From an uncultured Fidelibacterota bacterium (GTDB lineage Bacteria > Marinisomatota > Marinisomatia > Marinisomatales > UBA1611), in NCBI GenBank assembly GCA_913041325.1, contig CAJWHU010000005.1, positions 1-29,739 on the forward strand: a stretch of DNA of 29,739 nt, written 5' to 3'. Below are positions 1-7,372 of the stretch, piece by piece. The notes beneath the pieces are model-generated. The model was not told the origin of the DNA, did no database searches, and was given only the letters and a program-made list of their open reading frames with translations. Both the position numbers and the translations under genes were made by a program. Each line of letters opens with the position of its first letter. The first letter of the stretch is position 1.

Positions 1-1
1 T

Positions 2-1000
2 ATTGTAGGCCATGGAAGTATTGGAAAGCGTCATCTGACAATACTTCGTCAACTTCTTCCAAAAGCAGAAATTGCTATATTAAGGCACAAGAAAGATCTT
101 GAAATACCTGAGGGGGCAGATCGTGTTTATTCAAAGATGGATGAAGTAATAGAATTTTCACCTCAGATGGCTGTTATTGCAAACCCAGCAACTTTTCACG
201 TATCTACAGCAATGCCTTTAGCTGAAGCAGGAATTCATCTTTTAATAGAAAAGCCACTCTCTACCTCGTCCTATGGAGTAGATAAACTTATTGAAATATG
301 TAATCGGAGGAAGACGGTTTTAGCAATTGGCTATAACCTTCGTCATCTAGAATCTTTACAAAAATTTAAATCCTTTATTGATAAAAAATTAATTGGGGAT
401 ATTTGGTCTGTCCGAAGTGAAATTGGTCAATATCTTCCATCTTGGCGCCCAGATAATGACTATACTTTAAGTGTTTCAGCTAGAAAGAAGCATGGTGGCG
501 GTTCTTTATTAGAGCTTAGTCATGAAATTGATTATTTGAGGTGGATATTTGGTGAAATAGATTGGATTCAGGCAACCCTTTCCAAGCAAAGCGATTTATT
601 AATTGATGTAGAAGATACAGCACATCTAATTTTAGGTTTTGCAGCCAATAACGATGGAAAACAGCTTATTGCTTCAGTTAATCTAGATTTTATAAGACAA
701 GATACTACCAGGGTCTGTATAGCTGTAGGTAAATCTGGAAGTCTTCGATGGAATGCCTTAACTGGAACAGTTGAGATATGGAAATTAGGCATGCAAGGTT
801 GGGAGGAAATTTATAAACAAAAAACTTCAATGCACAGCAGTTATATAGATGAATGCAAAGACTTTATTGAAAGCATTGAAAAAGGGTCCGAGCCTAAAAC
901 TAGAGGTGAAGATGGTTTAAGGGTGTTGCAGGTTATAGATGCTGCAAGAAAAGCAAATGAAACTAGGTCTCAAGTAAAAATAAATAAACACTATGGATGA
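2..1000 (+). CDS. Gfo/Idh/MocA-family oxidoreductase, 5' end cut by window edge
   Basis: The reading frame is open from base 2, so the gene starts before the window; the first in-frame ATG at 137 is internal. The visible protein is about 332 residues and opens directly with the NAD(P)-binding motif GHGSIGKRH, so only a few N-terminal residues are missing. The Gfo/Idh EKP motif (IEKPLS) and a later LSHEIDYLRWI segment, typical of the substrate-binding half, are present. Family members oxidise or reduce sugars or nucleotide sugars in the cytoplasm. The stop overlaps the next start by 8 bases, indicating one operon with the CMP-nonulosonate synthetase and SDR that follow. Oxidoreductases of this type sit beside ptmB/ptmA-like genes in legionaminic-acid clusters. 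The exact substrate cannot be read from sequence. Confidence 0.85.
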   Translation: MVGHGSIGKRHLTILRQLLPKAEIAILRHKKDLEIPEGADRVYSKMDEVIEFSPQMAVIANPATFHVSTAMPLAEAGIHLLIEKPLSTSSYGVDKLIEICNRRKTVLAIGYNLRHLESLQKFKSFIDKKLIGDIWSVRSEIGQYLPSWRPDNDYTLSVSARKKHGGGSLLELSHEIDYLRWIFGEIDWIQATLSKQSDLLIDVEDTAHLILGFAANNDGKQLIASVNLDFIRQDTTRVCIAVGKSGSLRWNALTGTVEIWKLGMQGWEEIYKQKTSMHSSYIDECKDFIESIEKGSEPKTRGEDGLRVLQVIDAARKANETRSQVKINKHYG

Positions 1001-1706
1001 TAAAAATTTAGCCTTTATTTTTGCAAGAGGTGGCTCCAAAGGCTTGCCAAAAAAAAATATAAAACTCCTCGGAAATAAGCCGCTCATAGCATGGTCAATT
1101 GAAAGTGCTTTGGCTGTAGAGTCAATTCTTTCTGTATATGTATCAACTGACTGTGGAGAAATTGCAGAAATTGCAACCAAATATGGCGCAAAAGTCCCTT
1201 TCATTAGACCAGAACATCTTGCAAGTGATGAGAGCTCTGAATTGCTATCTTGGAAACATGCATTAGAATTTTATCAAGAAAACAATGATGGTAGTCTCCC
1301 AAATAAAATAATCTCGATACCGGCTACCGCTCCATTAAGGAGTCCCTTAGATATCCAAAATTGTATTGAAAAATTTGAAAAAGAAGAAGTAGATGCGGTA
1401 ATCACTGTAACTGAATCTTCAAGAAATCCATATTTTAATATGGTCAAAGAAAATTCTAATGGAAATATTGACTTATTAATGCAGCCTTCTAATAATTTAA
1501 CTAGACGACAAGATGCACCCGTTGTGTTCGATGTCGCAACAGTCGCATATGTAGCAAGACCAGAATTTATAATGAAATGCAAATCCATTTTTGAGGGCAG
1601 AGTTCGTGCTGTACATGTGCCGCTGGAGCGTGCGATTGATATAGATACGTTAATGGACTTTAAAAGAGCTGAATTTTATTTATCACAGCGTGAAAGTGAA
1701 AGATGA
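993..1706 (+). CDS. neuA: CMP-nonulosonate synthetase (acylneuraminate cytidylyltransferase family)
   Basis: At 237 residues this is normal for single-domain NeuA/LegF/PtmB enzymes, which activate a nine-carbon sialic-type acid with CTP to give the CMP sugar and pyrophosphate. The N-terminal CTP-binding signature is intact (FARGGSKGLPKKNIK, about residues 10-24), followed by the conserved LIAWSIESA and STDCGEIAEIA stretches. It overlaps the preceding oxidoreductase by 8 bases and the following SDR by 4 (ATGA), so all three are probably co-transcribed. Whether the acid is neuraminate, legionaminate or pseudaminate is undecided, because the synthase and upstream sugar enzymes are outside the window. 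An unrelated CMP-activating domain occurs in the phosphonate gene at 3704; this one clearly belongs to the NeuA fold. Confidence 0.88.
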   Translation: MDDKNLAFIFARGGSKGLPKKNIKLLGNKPLIAWSIESALAVESILSVYVSTDCGEIAEIATKYGAKVPFIRPEHLASDESSELLSWKHALEFYQENNDGSLPNKIISIPATAPLRSPLDIQNCIEKFEKEEVDAVITVTESSRNPYFNMVKENSNGNIDLLMQPSNNLTRRQDAPVVFDVATVAYVARPEFIMKCKSIFEGRVRAVHVPLERAIDIDTLMDFKRAEFYLSQRESER

Positions 1707-2506
1707 TGACAGTTCAAAAATTAATGAATTTAAAAGGGCGAAGGGCATTGCTAACTGGAGCAACTGGAGGCCTTGGTTGTGTAATGGCGGAGACACTTGC
1801 AGAGCTTGGAGCAGATCTTATTTTAGTAGATCTTCCAGGAACTGATTTTTCTTCTTTAAAAAAATCGTTAGAGAATAATTGGTCAATAAAAGTTTGGAGC
1901 TATCATTGTGATCTTGAGCAAAATAATCAACGTCAAGAACTAATAGATTTAGTGAAAGACGAACACGATATTTTAAATATTTTAATTAATAACGCTGCTT
2001 TTGTCGGCACATCAGAGCTTTTAGGCTGGAGCACAGATTTTGAAAATCAAACTGTAGAGACATGGCGTAGAGCATTAGATGTTAATCTCACAGCACCATT
2101 TCACCTTTGCCAGGCCTTTACGCCTTTATTAAATAAGTCAGACAAGTCGAGTATCATAAATATAGGTTCAATATACGGTCAATATGGACCAGATTGGCGT
2201 TTATATGATGAAACCATTATGGCCAATCCTGCAGCATATGGCGCTGCTAAGGGCGGACTTCTTCAATTCACTCGTTGGCTCTCAACAACATTGGCACCAA
2301 GCATCAGAGTTAATGCCATTTCTCCTGGTGGTATTTTTAGAAATCAACCAGATTTATTTGTAAAAAGATACGAAACAAGGACTCCACTCCAAAGAATGGC
2401 TAAAGAAGATGACTTTAAAGGTATCACTGCTTATCTGGCTAGTGATATGTCATCATATGTAACTGGACAAGTATTCTCTGTTGATGGTGGCTGGGGCGTA
2501 TGGTAG
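1703..2506 (+). CDS. Short-chain dehydrogenase/reductase (PtmA-like)
   Basis: A 267-residue classical SDR. It shows the cofactor motif TGATGGLG near the N terminus, the NNAA motif (LINNAAF), a catalytic Ser after IINIG, the YxxxK pair (YGAAK) and the SPGGIF loop. The start overlaps the NeuA-like stop as ATGA, with a second ATG three bases later. Its position directly after a CMP-nonulosonate synthetase matches ptmA after ptmB in flagellin-glycosylation and legionaminate loci, so a role in modifying the nonulosonate or its precursor is inferred from context. The family assignment is secure; the substrate is not known. Confidence 0.85.
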   Translation: MMTVQKLMNLKGRRALLTGATGGLGCVMAETLAELGADLILVDLPGTDFSSLKKSLENNWSIKVWSYHCDLEQNNQRQELIDLVKDEHDILNILINNAAFVGTSELLGWSTDFENQTVETWRRALDVNLTAPFHLCQAFTPLLNKSDKSSIINIGSIYGQYGPDWRLYDETIMANPAAYGAAKGGLLQFTRWLSTTLAPSIRVNAISPGGIFRNQPDLFVKRYETRTPLQRMAKEDDFKGITAYLASDMSSYVTGQVFSVDGGWGVW

Positions 2507-2550
2507 ATCTATTAATTTAACTTCATCATACGAAGGCTTAAATTTATTTA

Positions 2551-2555
2551 AAGGA
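2551..2555 (+). promoter_or_regulatory. Ribosome binding site fixing the start at 2562
   Basis: AAGGA lies six bases before the ATG at 2562. No comparable site precedes the upstream in-frame ATG at 2481, which lies inside the SDR gene. The downstream start is therefore preferred. Confidence 0.6.
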
Positions 2556-2561
2556 AATAAT

Positions 2562-3584
2562 ATGAAGATTGGAGGTACTTATGGTCACGATGTTGAACTG
2601 CAGCGTGGAGCTAATTTTGGTAATGAAGTGGTCATTGTTGATGGGCAAGGGCGTTCAGGAAAAAACTTGATTGCTGTTTTACTTTCTACCATGAATCGCG
2701 TTGAAAAGATGCGATTGGATAGCCAAATTGACTATCTTGCAAGATATTATTTTCTTGGAAAGATGAGCCTCGATGCTGCTGTGACTGCCCTTCAGTTAGA
2801 ATTTGATGAGAAATATTACTATCAGGCAATATCTCGTGACACAAATTTCCGTATCGCTGATTACACTGGTGTTTTAAAACAAGGCAAAAGGTTAGAGTAC
2901 TTTCGTAGATTATTTTTACCTGCTGATGAGGCTGCCGTTATAAGAATGCAGAAGGAAAAAGGAATTTTTCAAGAAATGACCCATGATGGTTTACATGCTG
3001 CTTCTCTATATTTTGCAGCTCTGGGGGAGCGGTTAAAGATGGTACACATTTTCCGAGATCCGGTAGGTAATATATACGAGCAAAATCAAAGAGATATTGG
3101 CAATAGAGTTGGGAGTGATCCCCGCGAATTACAGTTAACACATCTCTGGAATGGGCAACATGTTCCAATCAAGGTAATTGGCAAGGAAGAGGCCTGGTTA
3201 GAAGGCAATGCTACCGAGAAACTAGTTCTTATGGTCGACGCGATGTTCCGGCTTAACTTCCAAGGATATCTTGATATCAGCTCAGATGATAGAAAGAAGA
3301 TTCTATTTTTGGAGTTTGAAGATTTCGTTGTAAATCCGTATCCACATATGGAACGTTTAGAAGCTTTTATTGGTGAAAAGTTTGGTAAAGAGAAAACGCG
3401 TATTCTGAAGCGAGAACGGAGTCCTAGAGTCCTCGATCCTTTAGAACGGGAGCGTAGAATCGATATGATCCGTCAAAATCTTGGTAATTTCTATGACAAA
3501 ATATTTTTAAAATTGATAGAGGATTATGATATTAAGCCATGGCTTGCATGGGATGAGGCAACTGAACTAAATCATAAATTGTAG
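2562..3584 (+). CDS. Sulfotransferase-like protein
   Basis: A 340-residue protein when started at the ATG with a good Shine-Dalgarno; an upstream ATG at 2481 would add 27 residues read from within the SDR gene and is less likely. Residues about 24-38 form a P-loop-like PAPS-binding segment (IVDGQGRSGKNLI). A later HIFRDPVGNIYEQNQR segment resembles the Arg-containing 3'-phosphate-binding motif of sulfotransferases. The family moves sulfate from PAPS to hydroxyl or amino groups of glycans and small molecules. It sits between the nonulosonate genes and the phosphonate module and is separated from the latter by 119 bp. A role in sulfating the polysaccharide is inferred. No PAPS synthesis genes are present in the window. 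The match is at superfamily level, so another use of the fold is possible. Confidence 0.65.
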   Translation: MKIGGTYGHDVELQRGANFGNEVVIVDGQGRSGKNLIAVLLSTMNRVEKMRLDSQIDYLARYYFLGKMSLDAAVTALQLEFDEKYYYQAISRDTNFRIADYTGVLKQGKRLEYFRRLFLPADEAAVIRMQKEKGIFQEMTHDGLHAASLYFAALGERLKMVHIFRDPVGNIYEQNQRDIGNRVGSDPRELQLTHLWNGQHVPIKVIGKEEAWLEGNATEKLVLMVDAMFRLNFQGYLDISSDDRKKILFLEFEDFVVNPYPHMERLEAFIGEKFGKEKTRILKRERSPRVLDPLERERRIDMIRQNLGNFYDKIFLKLIEDYDIKPWLAWDEATELNHKL

Positions 3585-3703
3585 TACAAACTATAGTTCC
3601 TCAAAAATTACTGCGCTACGAGAGTTTCTAATTGTACAACTATAAGGCAGGAACAATAAGTCAGTCTGCCACAGAATAATTTTAATAAAATAGAGAGACA
3701 AAT

Positions 3704-5002
3704 ATGAAAAAAGTTTATGTGGGCATGAGTGCGGATTTGATTCATCCAGGGCACTTGAATGTACTGAAAGCAGCTGCTGAGTTGGGGCAAGTAATAGTTG
3801 GTGTTTTAACTGATTCTGCGATTGCAAGCTATAAAAGACTGCCCTACATGAATTACGAGCAGCGCGCTGAAATAGTCAGTAATTTGAAATCAGTTTACGA
3901 AGTTATTCCTCAAAATACCTTGGACTATACAGAGAATTTAAAAGCCTTAAAACCTGATTATGTGGTTCATGGAGATGACTGGAAAGATGGTGTGCAGCAA
4001 AAAACTCGCCAAACAGTTATAGACACTATATCTGAGTGGGGTGGTGAGTTGGTCGAGGTACCTTATACACAGGGTGTTTCTTCAACGGCCTTGAATATGG
4101 CTGTAAAAGAGTTAGGCACTACACCGCAAATTCGCCTTGCCAGTTTGCGCCGGTTATTAAAAGCAAAGCCTTTGATTCGATTTTTAGATATCCATAATGC
4201 CTTGAGTGGACTGATCATTGAGCACACTCAAGTAGAGATTGATGGCGAATCTCGTCAATTTGATGGTATGTGGGGAAGTAGTCTCACTGATTCAACAGCT
4301 AAAGGAAAACCTGATATTGAGGCTGTAGACGTAAGTTCTCGAATGTCAACTTTGAGCGAGGTTCTTGAGGTCACTACAAAGCCAATTATTTATGATGCCG
4401 ATACCGGAGGGCAAATTGAGCATTTTAAATTCACAGTAAGAACTTTGGAGCGTCTGGGTGTCTCAGCGGTTATTATTGAAGACAAAACAGGATTAAAGAA
4501 AAATTCTCTTTTTGGAAATGAAGTTCCTCAAACCCAGGATAGTATTGATAATTTCTCTAACAAAATTTCGGCAGCTAAAAGTGCTCAAGTAACAGATGAC
4601 TTCATGGTGATAGCTCGTATAGAAAGTCTCATTTTGGAGGCAGGGATGGAAGATGCAATTCTACGAGCTAAGGCATTCCTAGAGGCTGGAGCGGATGGAA
4701 TTATGATTCACAGCAGGCAAAAAGATCCTGCCGAAATATTGGAGTTTTGTCGACAATATGCTCAAATTCCCAGTCGAAAGACATTAGTGGTTGTGCCCTC
4801 AAGCTTTAATTCCATTACTGAAGATGAGTTAGAGAAAGCAGGTGTCAATATAGTTATCTACGCAAATCAACTTCTGCGTAGCGCTTTTCCTGCGATGCAG
4901 GCCACAGCAGAGTCTATTTTAAGACATAGCCGATCATTGGAATGTGAGGAGAAAATGCTATCCATCAAACAAATTTTGGAACTTATACCTGGGACAAAAT
5001 AA
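3704..5002 (+). CDS. pepM: Fused cytidylyltransferase / phosphoenolpyruvate mutase
   Basis: This 432-residue fusion starts the phosphonate pathway. Residues 1-135 are a glycerol-3-phosphate-cytidylyltransferase-type domain with HPGH at 14-17, the VVHGDDW segment at 87-93 and a GVSST variant of the RTxGIST motif at 124-128. Residues about 150-430 are PEP mutase, converting PEP to phosphonopyruvate: DADTGG at 231-236, the diagnostic [10 protein letters not shown] at 259-268 and IARIES at 303-308. That signature separates true mutases from isocitrate-lyase relatives. Fusion of the two activities suggests the final phosphonate is activated as a CMP ester for transfer to a macromolecule. The stop overlaps the decarboxylase start by one base (TAATG). 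Mutase identity is very firm; the cytidylyltransferase substrate is inferred. Confidence 0.95.
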   Translation: MKKVYVGMSADLIHPGHLNVLKAAAELGQVIVGVLTDSAIASYKRLPYMNYEQRAEIVSNLKSVYEVIPQNTLDYTENLKALKPDYVVHGDDWKDGVQQKTRQTVIDTISEWGGELVEVPYTQGVSSTALNMAVKELGTTPQIRLASLRRLLKAKPLIRFLDIHNALSGLIIEHTQVEIDGESRQFDGMWGSSLTDSTAKGKPDIEAVDVSSRMSTLSEVLEVTTKPIIYDADTGGQIEHFKFTVRTLERLGVSAVIIEDKTGLKKNSLFGNEVPQTQDSIDNFSNKISAAKSAQVTDDFMVIARIESLILEAGMEDAILRAKAFLEAGADGIMIHSRQKDPAEILEFCRQYAQIPSRKTLVVVPSSFNSITEDELEKAGVNIVIYANQLLRSAFPAMQATAESILRHSRSLECEEKMLSIKQILELIPGTK

Positions 5003-6123
5003 TGATCAATGTAAAACAATTTTTTGATGCATTAAGAGATCAGGGTGTTAGTAATTTTTCTGGTGTTCCGGATTCATTGCTAAAAAATATATGTGCATAT
5101 ATTTCGGATAATACTACCCCAATCCAACATTTGATTACAGCAAATGAGGGCTCTGCAGTAGCCCTAGCGGTTGGTCAGTATATTACGACAGGACAGCCAT
5201 CTTTGGTTTATATGCAAAATTCGGGATTTGGTAACGCTATAAACCCCTTACTTTCACTCGCAGATGCTGAAGTTTATAGTGTACCTATGATTGTTATGAT
5301 TGGTTGGCGTGGTGAGCCTGGGATTAAGGATGAACCTCAGCATGTTAAACAAGGTGCAATCATGGAGCAGTTATTAGAGGCTTGTGATCTTCCTACGATA
5401 ATCATTGATGCTGATACTGACTGCATTGACGAGGTTTTGAGATCAGCTGTAGGGCAAGCAATTAATAGAAGTCGGCCAGTTATTTTGCTGGTCAGGAAAG
5501 GAACCTTTGAGCCTTATAAGCTAAAAAATACTTCGCCGGATATTTCTAAAGAATCTCGAGAAGATGCTATTAAAATGGTTGTGGAAGCTTCTGGATCAGA
5601 GGATATTTTCGTATCTACCACAGGCATGGCATCAAGAGAATTATTTGAAAATCGAGTTCAAAATAAACAATCTCATGGTAAAGACTTTTTGACTGTAGGC
5701 TCAATGGGGCATGCTAATATGATTGCTTTAGGCGTCGCACAAAATACTGATAGACACGTATTTTGCATCGATGGAGATGGCGCTAGCCTTATGCACCTTG
5801 GGAATCTTACTTCGACAGGTCAATCCGGAGCTAAAAATCTAATTCATATATTATTGAATAATGCGGCACATGATTCCGTAGGTGGTCAGCCAACATGTGC
5901 CAATAAGGTTGACATACCCTTAATCGCTAAAGCTTGTGGATATGTCTCCGCTTCAAGTATTTCTAATATTCAAGAAATACAAAAATATATTGAGCAATTT
6001 AAGCTAGAGCCCGGACCCCATTTACTTGAAGTGAAGATAAAAAAAGGATCACGAAGTGATTTAGGTCGACCTACCTCTACCCCTCTTGAGAATAAAGAAG
6101 CGCTAATGAAAGTTTTCAGGTAA
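5002..6123 (+). CDS. ppd: Phosphonopyruvate decarboxylase
   Basis: A 373-residue thiamine-diphosphate enzyme that decarboxylates phosphonopyruvate to phosphonoacetaldehyde, the irreversible step that pulls the unfavourable PEP mutase reaction forward. Visible features are GVPDSLLKNI near the N terminus, the cofactor-activating Glu at about residue 49 (TANEGSA), the ThDP/Mg motif opening with GDG at 258-260 and closing with NN at 286-287, and the following AHDSVGGQPT, which is characteristic of this decarboxylase family. The length is normal. The gene is translationally coupled to pepM by a one-base overlap and is followed 4 bp later by the iron alcohol dehydrogenase. This is one of the most secure calls in the window. 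Confidence 0.95.
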   Translation: MINVKQFFDALRDQGVSNFSGVPDSLLKNICAYISDNTTPIQHLITANEGSAVALAVGQYITTGQPSLVYMQNSGFGNAINPLLSLADAEVYSVPMIVMIGWRGEPGIKDEPQHVKQGAIMEQLLEACDLPTIIIDADTDCIDEVLRSAVGQAINRSRPVILLVRKGTFEPYKLKNTSPDISKESREDAIKMVVEASGSEDIFVSTTGMASRELFENRVQNKQSHGKDFLTVGSMGHANMIALGVAQNTDRHVFCIDGDGASLMHLGNLTSTGQSGAKNLIHILLNNAAHDSVGGQPTCANKVDIPLIAKACGYVSASSISNIQEIQKYIEQFKLEPGPHLLEVKIKKGSRSDLGRPTSTPLENKEALMKVFR

Positions 6124-6127
6124 CCCT

Positions 6128-7267
6128 ATGGAATACTATAATCCGGTTAGGCTCATACTAGGCAGTGGAGCAAGGGTAAAAATTTCAGAGGAGTGCACCG
6201 ACAGAAGAGTACTTATTTTTTGTACGGAAACAGCTTTAGCTCGGCACAAACAAGATCAAGCTTTAAATTCACTTATATCCCTACCTAATGTAATTTTTGA
6301 ACATGCTTTTGGTAGCAATCCATCAATTACAGATGTTTCTGCAATTAGTCGAAAATATCAAAAAACCAATATAGATCTTGTTATTGGCCTTGGGGGAGGA
6401 AGTGCTATGGATGTAGCAAAAATAGCATGTGTTTCAATTCCTGCTTATCAAGAAGGTCTAGAGATTAATGATCTTTTGACTAACTCAAAGCTATTTTGCC
6501 GTTTTAAAGCAATAGATTGTGTGCAGGTTCCTACAACCGCTGGAACTGGCAGCGAAGTAACGCCTTTTGCTACCGTTTGGGATTATGAAAACCAGCAAAA
6601 AAAATCATTAAGCGATCCATCAATGTTTGCTAAAAAGGCTATTATAGATCCGGATTTTTTATGTGGTACTCCACTAAATATATCTATCTCAACTGGGCTT
6701 GATGCTTTAAACCAAGCTTTCGAATCAATTTGGAATGTCAATGCAAATGAGTATACTCGCTCTTTTTCGAGAATGGCAGCAGTGATTGCTCTACAGACTT
6801 TGCCATTAGTCGATGACATCTCTAAGAGTTCTCAACTGAGAGAGAAACTTACCAAGGCAAGTTTGTTTGCTGGCATAGCTATAAGCCAAACTAGAACCTC
6901 AATTTGTCATTCAATATCATACCCTCTTACTTTGAAATATGGGATGTCTCACGGAATTGCATGTGCATTTTCAATGCTTGAAGTATATAAATTTAATGAA
7001 GCTTTTATAAAGAATGATATAGAGACAATAGCGTTTAATTTAAAGCAAGACCCTTATGGAGTTTTGGAAAACATCTTTAGTCAATACGGTTTAAATGCCC
7101 TATTTGCTAAAGCTCTGCCAAATAAGTCAATTTTTACTGATTCTATTGATGATTTTATTACTGCAGGGAGATTTGAAAACAATATAAAAAACTGTAATCA
7201 CTCAGATCTCATTAATATAATCACAGCTAGCTATAATAGGGCAGTGAACTCGACCTATACCCAATAG
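6128..7267 (+). CDS. Iron-type alcohol dehydrogenase, probable phosphonoacetaldehyde reductase
   Basis: At 379 residues this is a normal group-III alcohol dehydrogenase. It has the NAD(P) motif GGGSAMDVAK (89-98), PTTAGTGSE (135-143) and the C-terminal CHSISYP and SHGIACA segments. By analogy with PhpC and FomC, and placed 4 bp after ppd, it should reduce phosphonoacetaldehyde to 2-hydroxyethylphosphonate. No aminotransferase for aminoethylphosphonate adjoins the module. Expected metal ligands are Asp192, His261 and His275. The position that is usually the second ligand (His in DALxHAxE) is Gln196 here (LDALNQAFES); I cannot tell whether that is a subfamily trait or a change in metal binding. 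Fold and pathway context are secure; the precise reaction is inferred. Confidence 0.85.
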   Translation: MEYYNPVRLILGSGARVKISEECTDRRVLIFCTETALARHKQDQALNSLISLPNVIFEHAFGSNPSITDVSAISRKYQKTNIDLVIGLGGGSAMDVAKIACVSIPAYQEGLEINDLLTNSKLFCRFKAIDCVQVPTTAGTGSEVTPFATVWDYENQQKKSLSDPSMFAKKAIIDPDFLCGTPLNISISTGLDALNQAFESIWNVNANEYTRSFSRMAAVIALQTLPLVDDISKSSQLREKLTKASLFAGIAISQTRTSICHSISYPLTLKYGMSHGIACAFSMLEVYKFNEAFIKNDIETIAFNLKQDPYGVLENIFSQYGLNALFAKALPNKSIFTDSIDDFITAGRFENNIKNCNHSDLINIITASYNRAVNSTYTQ

Positions 7268-7271
7268 AACC

Positions 7272-7358
7272 ATGACCACGATGCAATTTCCAGGTAAAGT
7301 TTCTCAATATAGATTTCAGGATGAACAAGAAGCGTCACATCGAATAATAGTTGATTAA
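7272..7358 (+). other. 28-codon intergenic open frame, possible gene remnant
   Basis: A complete small frame (ATG at 7272, TAA at 7356) fills most of the gap between the phosphonate module and the AT-rich block. Its translation, starting MTTMQFPGKVSQYRF, has a balanced residue composition, but no convincing ribosome binding site precedes it. It could be the N-terminal stub of a lost gene or chance. I do not recognise it. Confidence 0.2.
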
Positions 7359-7365
7359 AGCGATC

Positions 7366-7371
7366 AAGGAG
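7366..7371 (+). promoter_or_regulatory. AAGGAG ribosome binding site; suggests TTG start at 7379
   Basis: A full AAGGAG ends only one base before the ATG at 7373 but seven bases before an in-frame TTG at 7379 (third codon of the long frame). The spacing favours initiation at the TTG. The two choices differ by only two residues. Confidence 0.5.
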
Positions 7372-7372
7372 T

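Noticed and set aside
2481..2561. Upstream ATG extending the sulfotransferase-like protein by 27 residues
   Set aside because: It begins inside the SDR gene and lacks a ribosome binding site, while the ATG at 2562 has AAGGA at good spacing and still precedes the P-loop by about 27 residues.
3596..3654. GTTCCT and AGGAAC as an inverted repeat in the gap 3585-3703
   Set aside because: The arms are only six bases with a loop of about 47, expected by chance. No convincing promoter hexamers at 16-18 base spacing were found in this gap either.
3591..3827. Antisense 78-codon frame across the gap before pepM
   Set aside because: It overlaps the conserved HPGH region of pepM on the opposite strand, shows no motif and has no supporting context. 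A second antisense frame in the same place makes chance more likely.
3704..7267. Methylphosphonate or 2-aminoethylphosphonate as the end product of the phosphonate module
   Set aside because: No methylphosphonate synthase is in the window and no aminotransferase adjoins ppd; the three DegT enzymes sit in sugar cassettes and belong to sugar aminotransferase types. The reductase favours hydroxyethylphosphonate.
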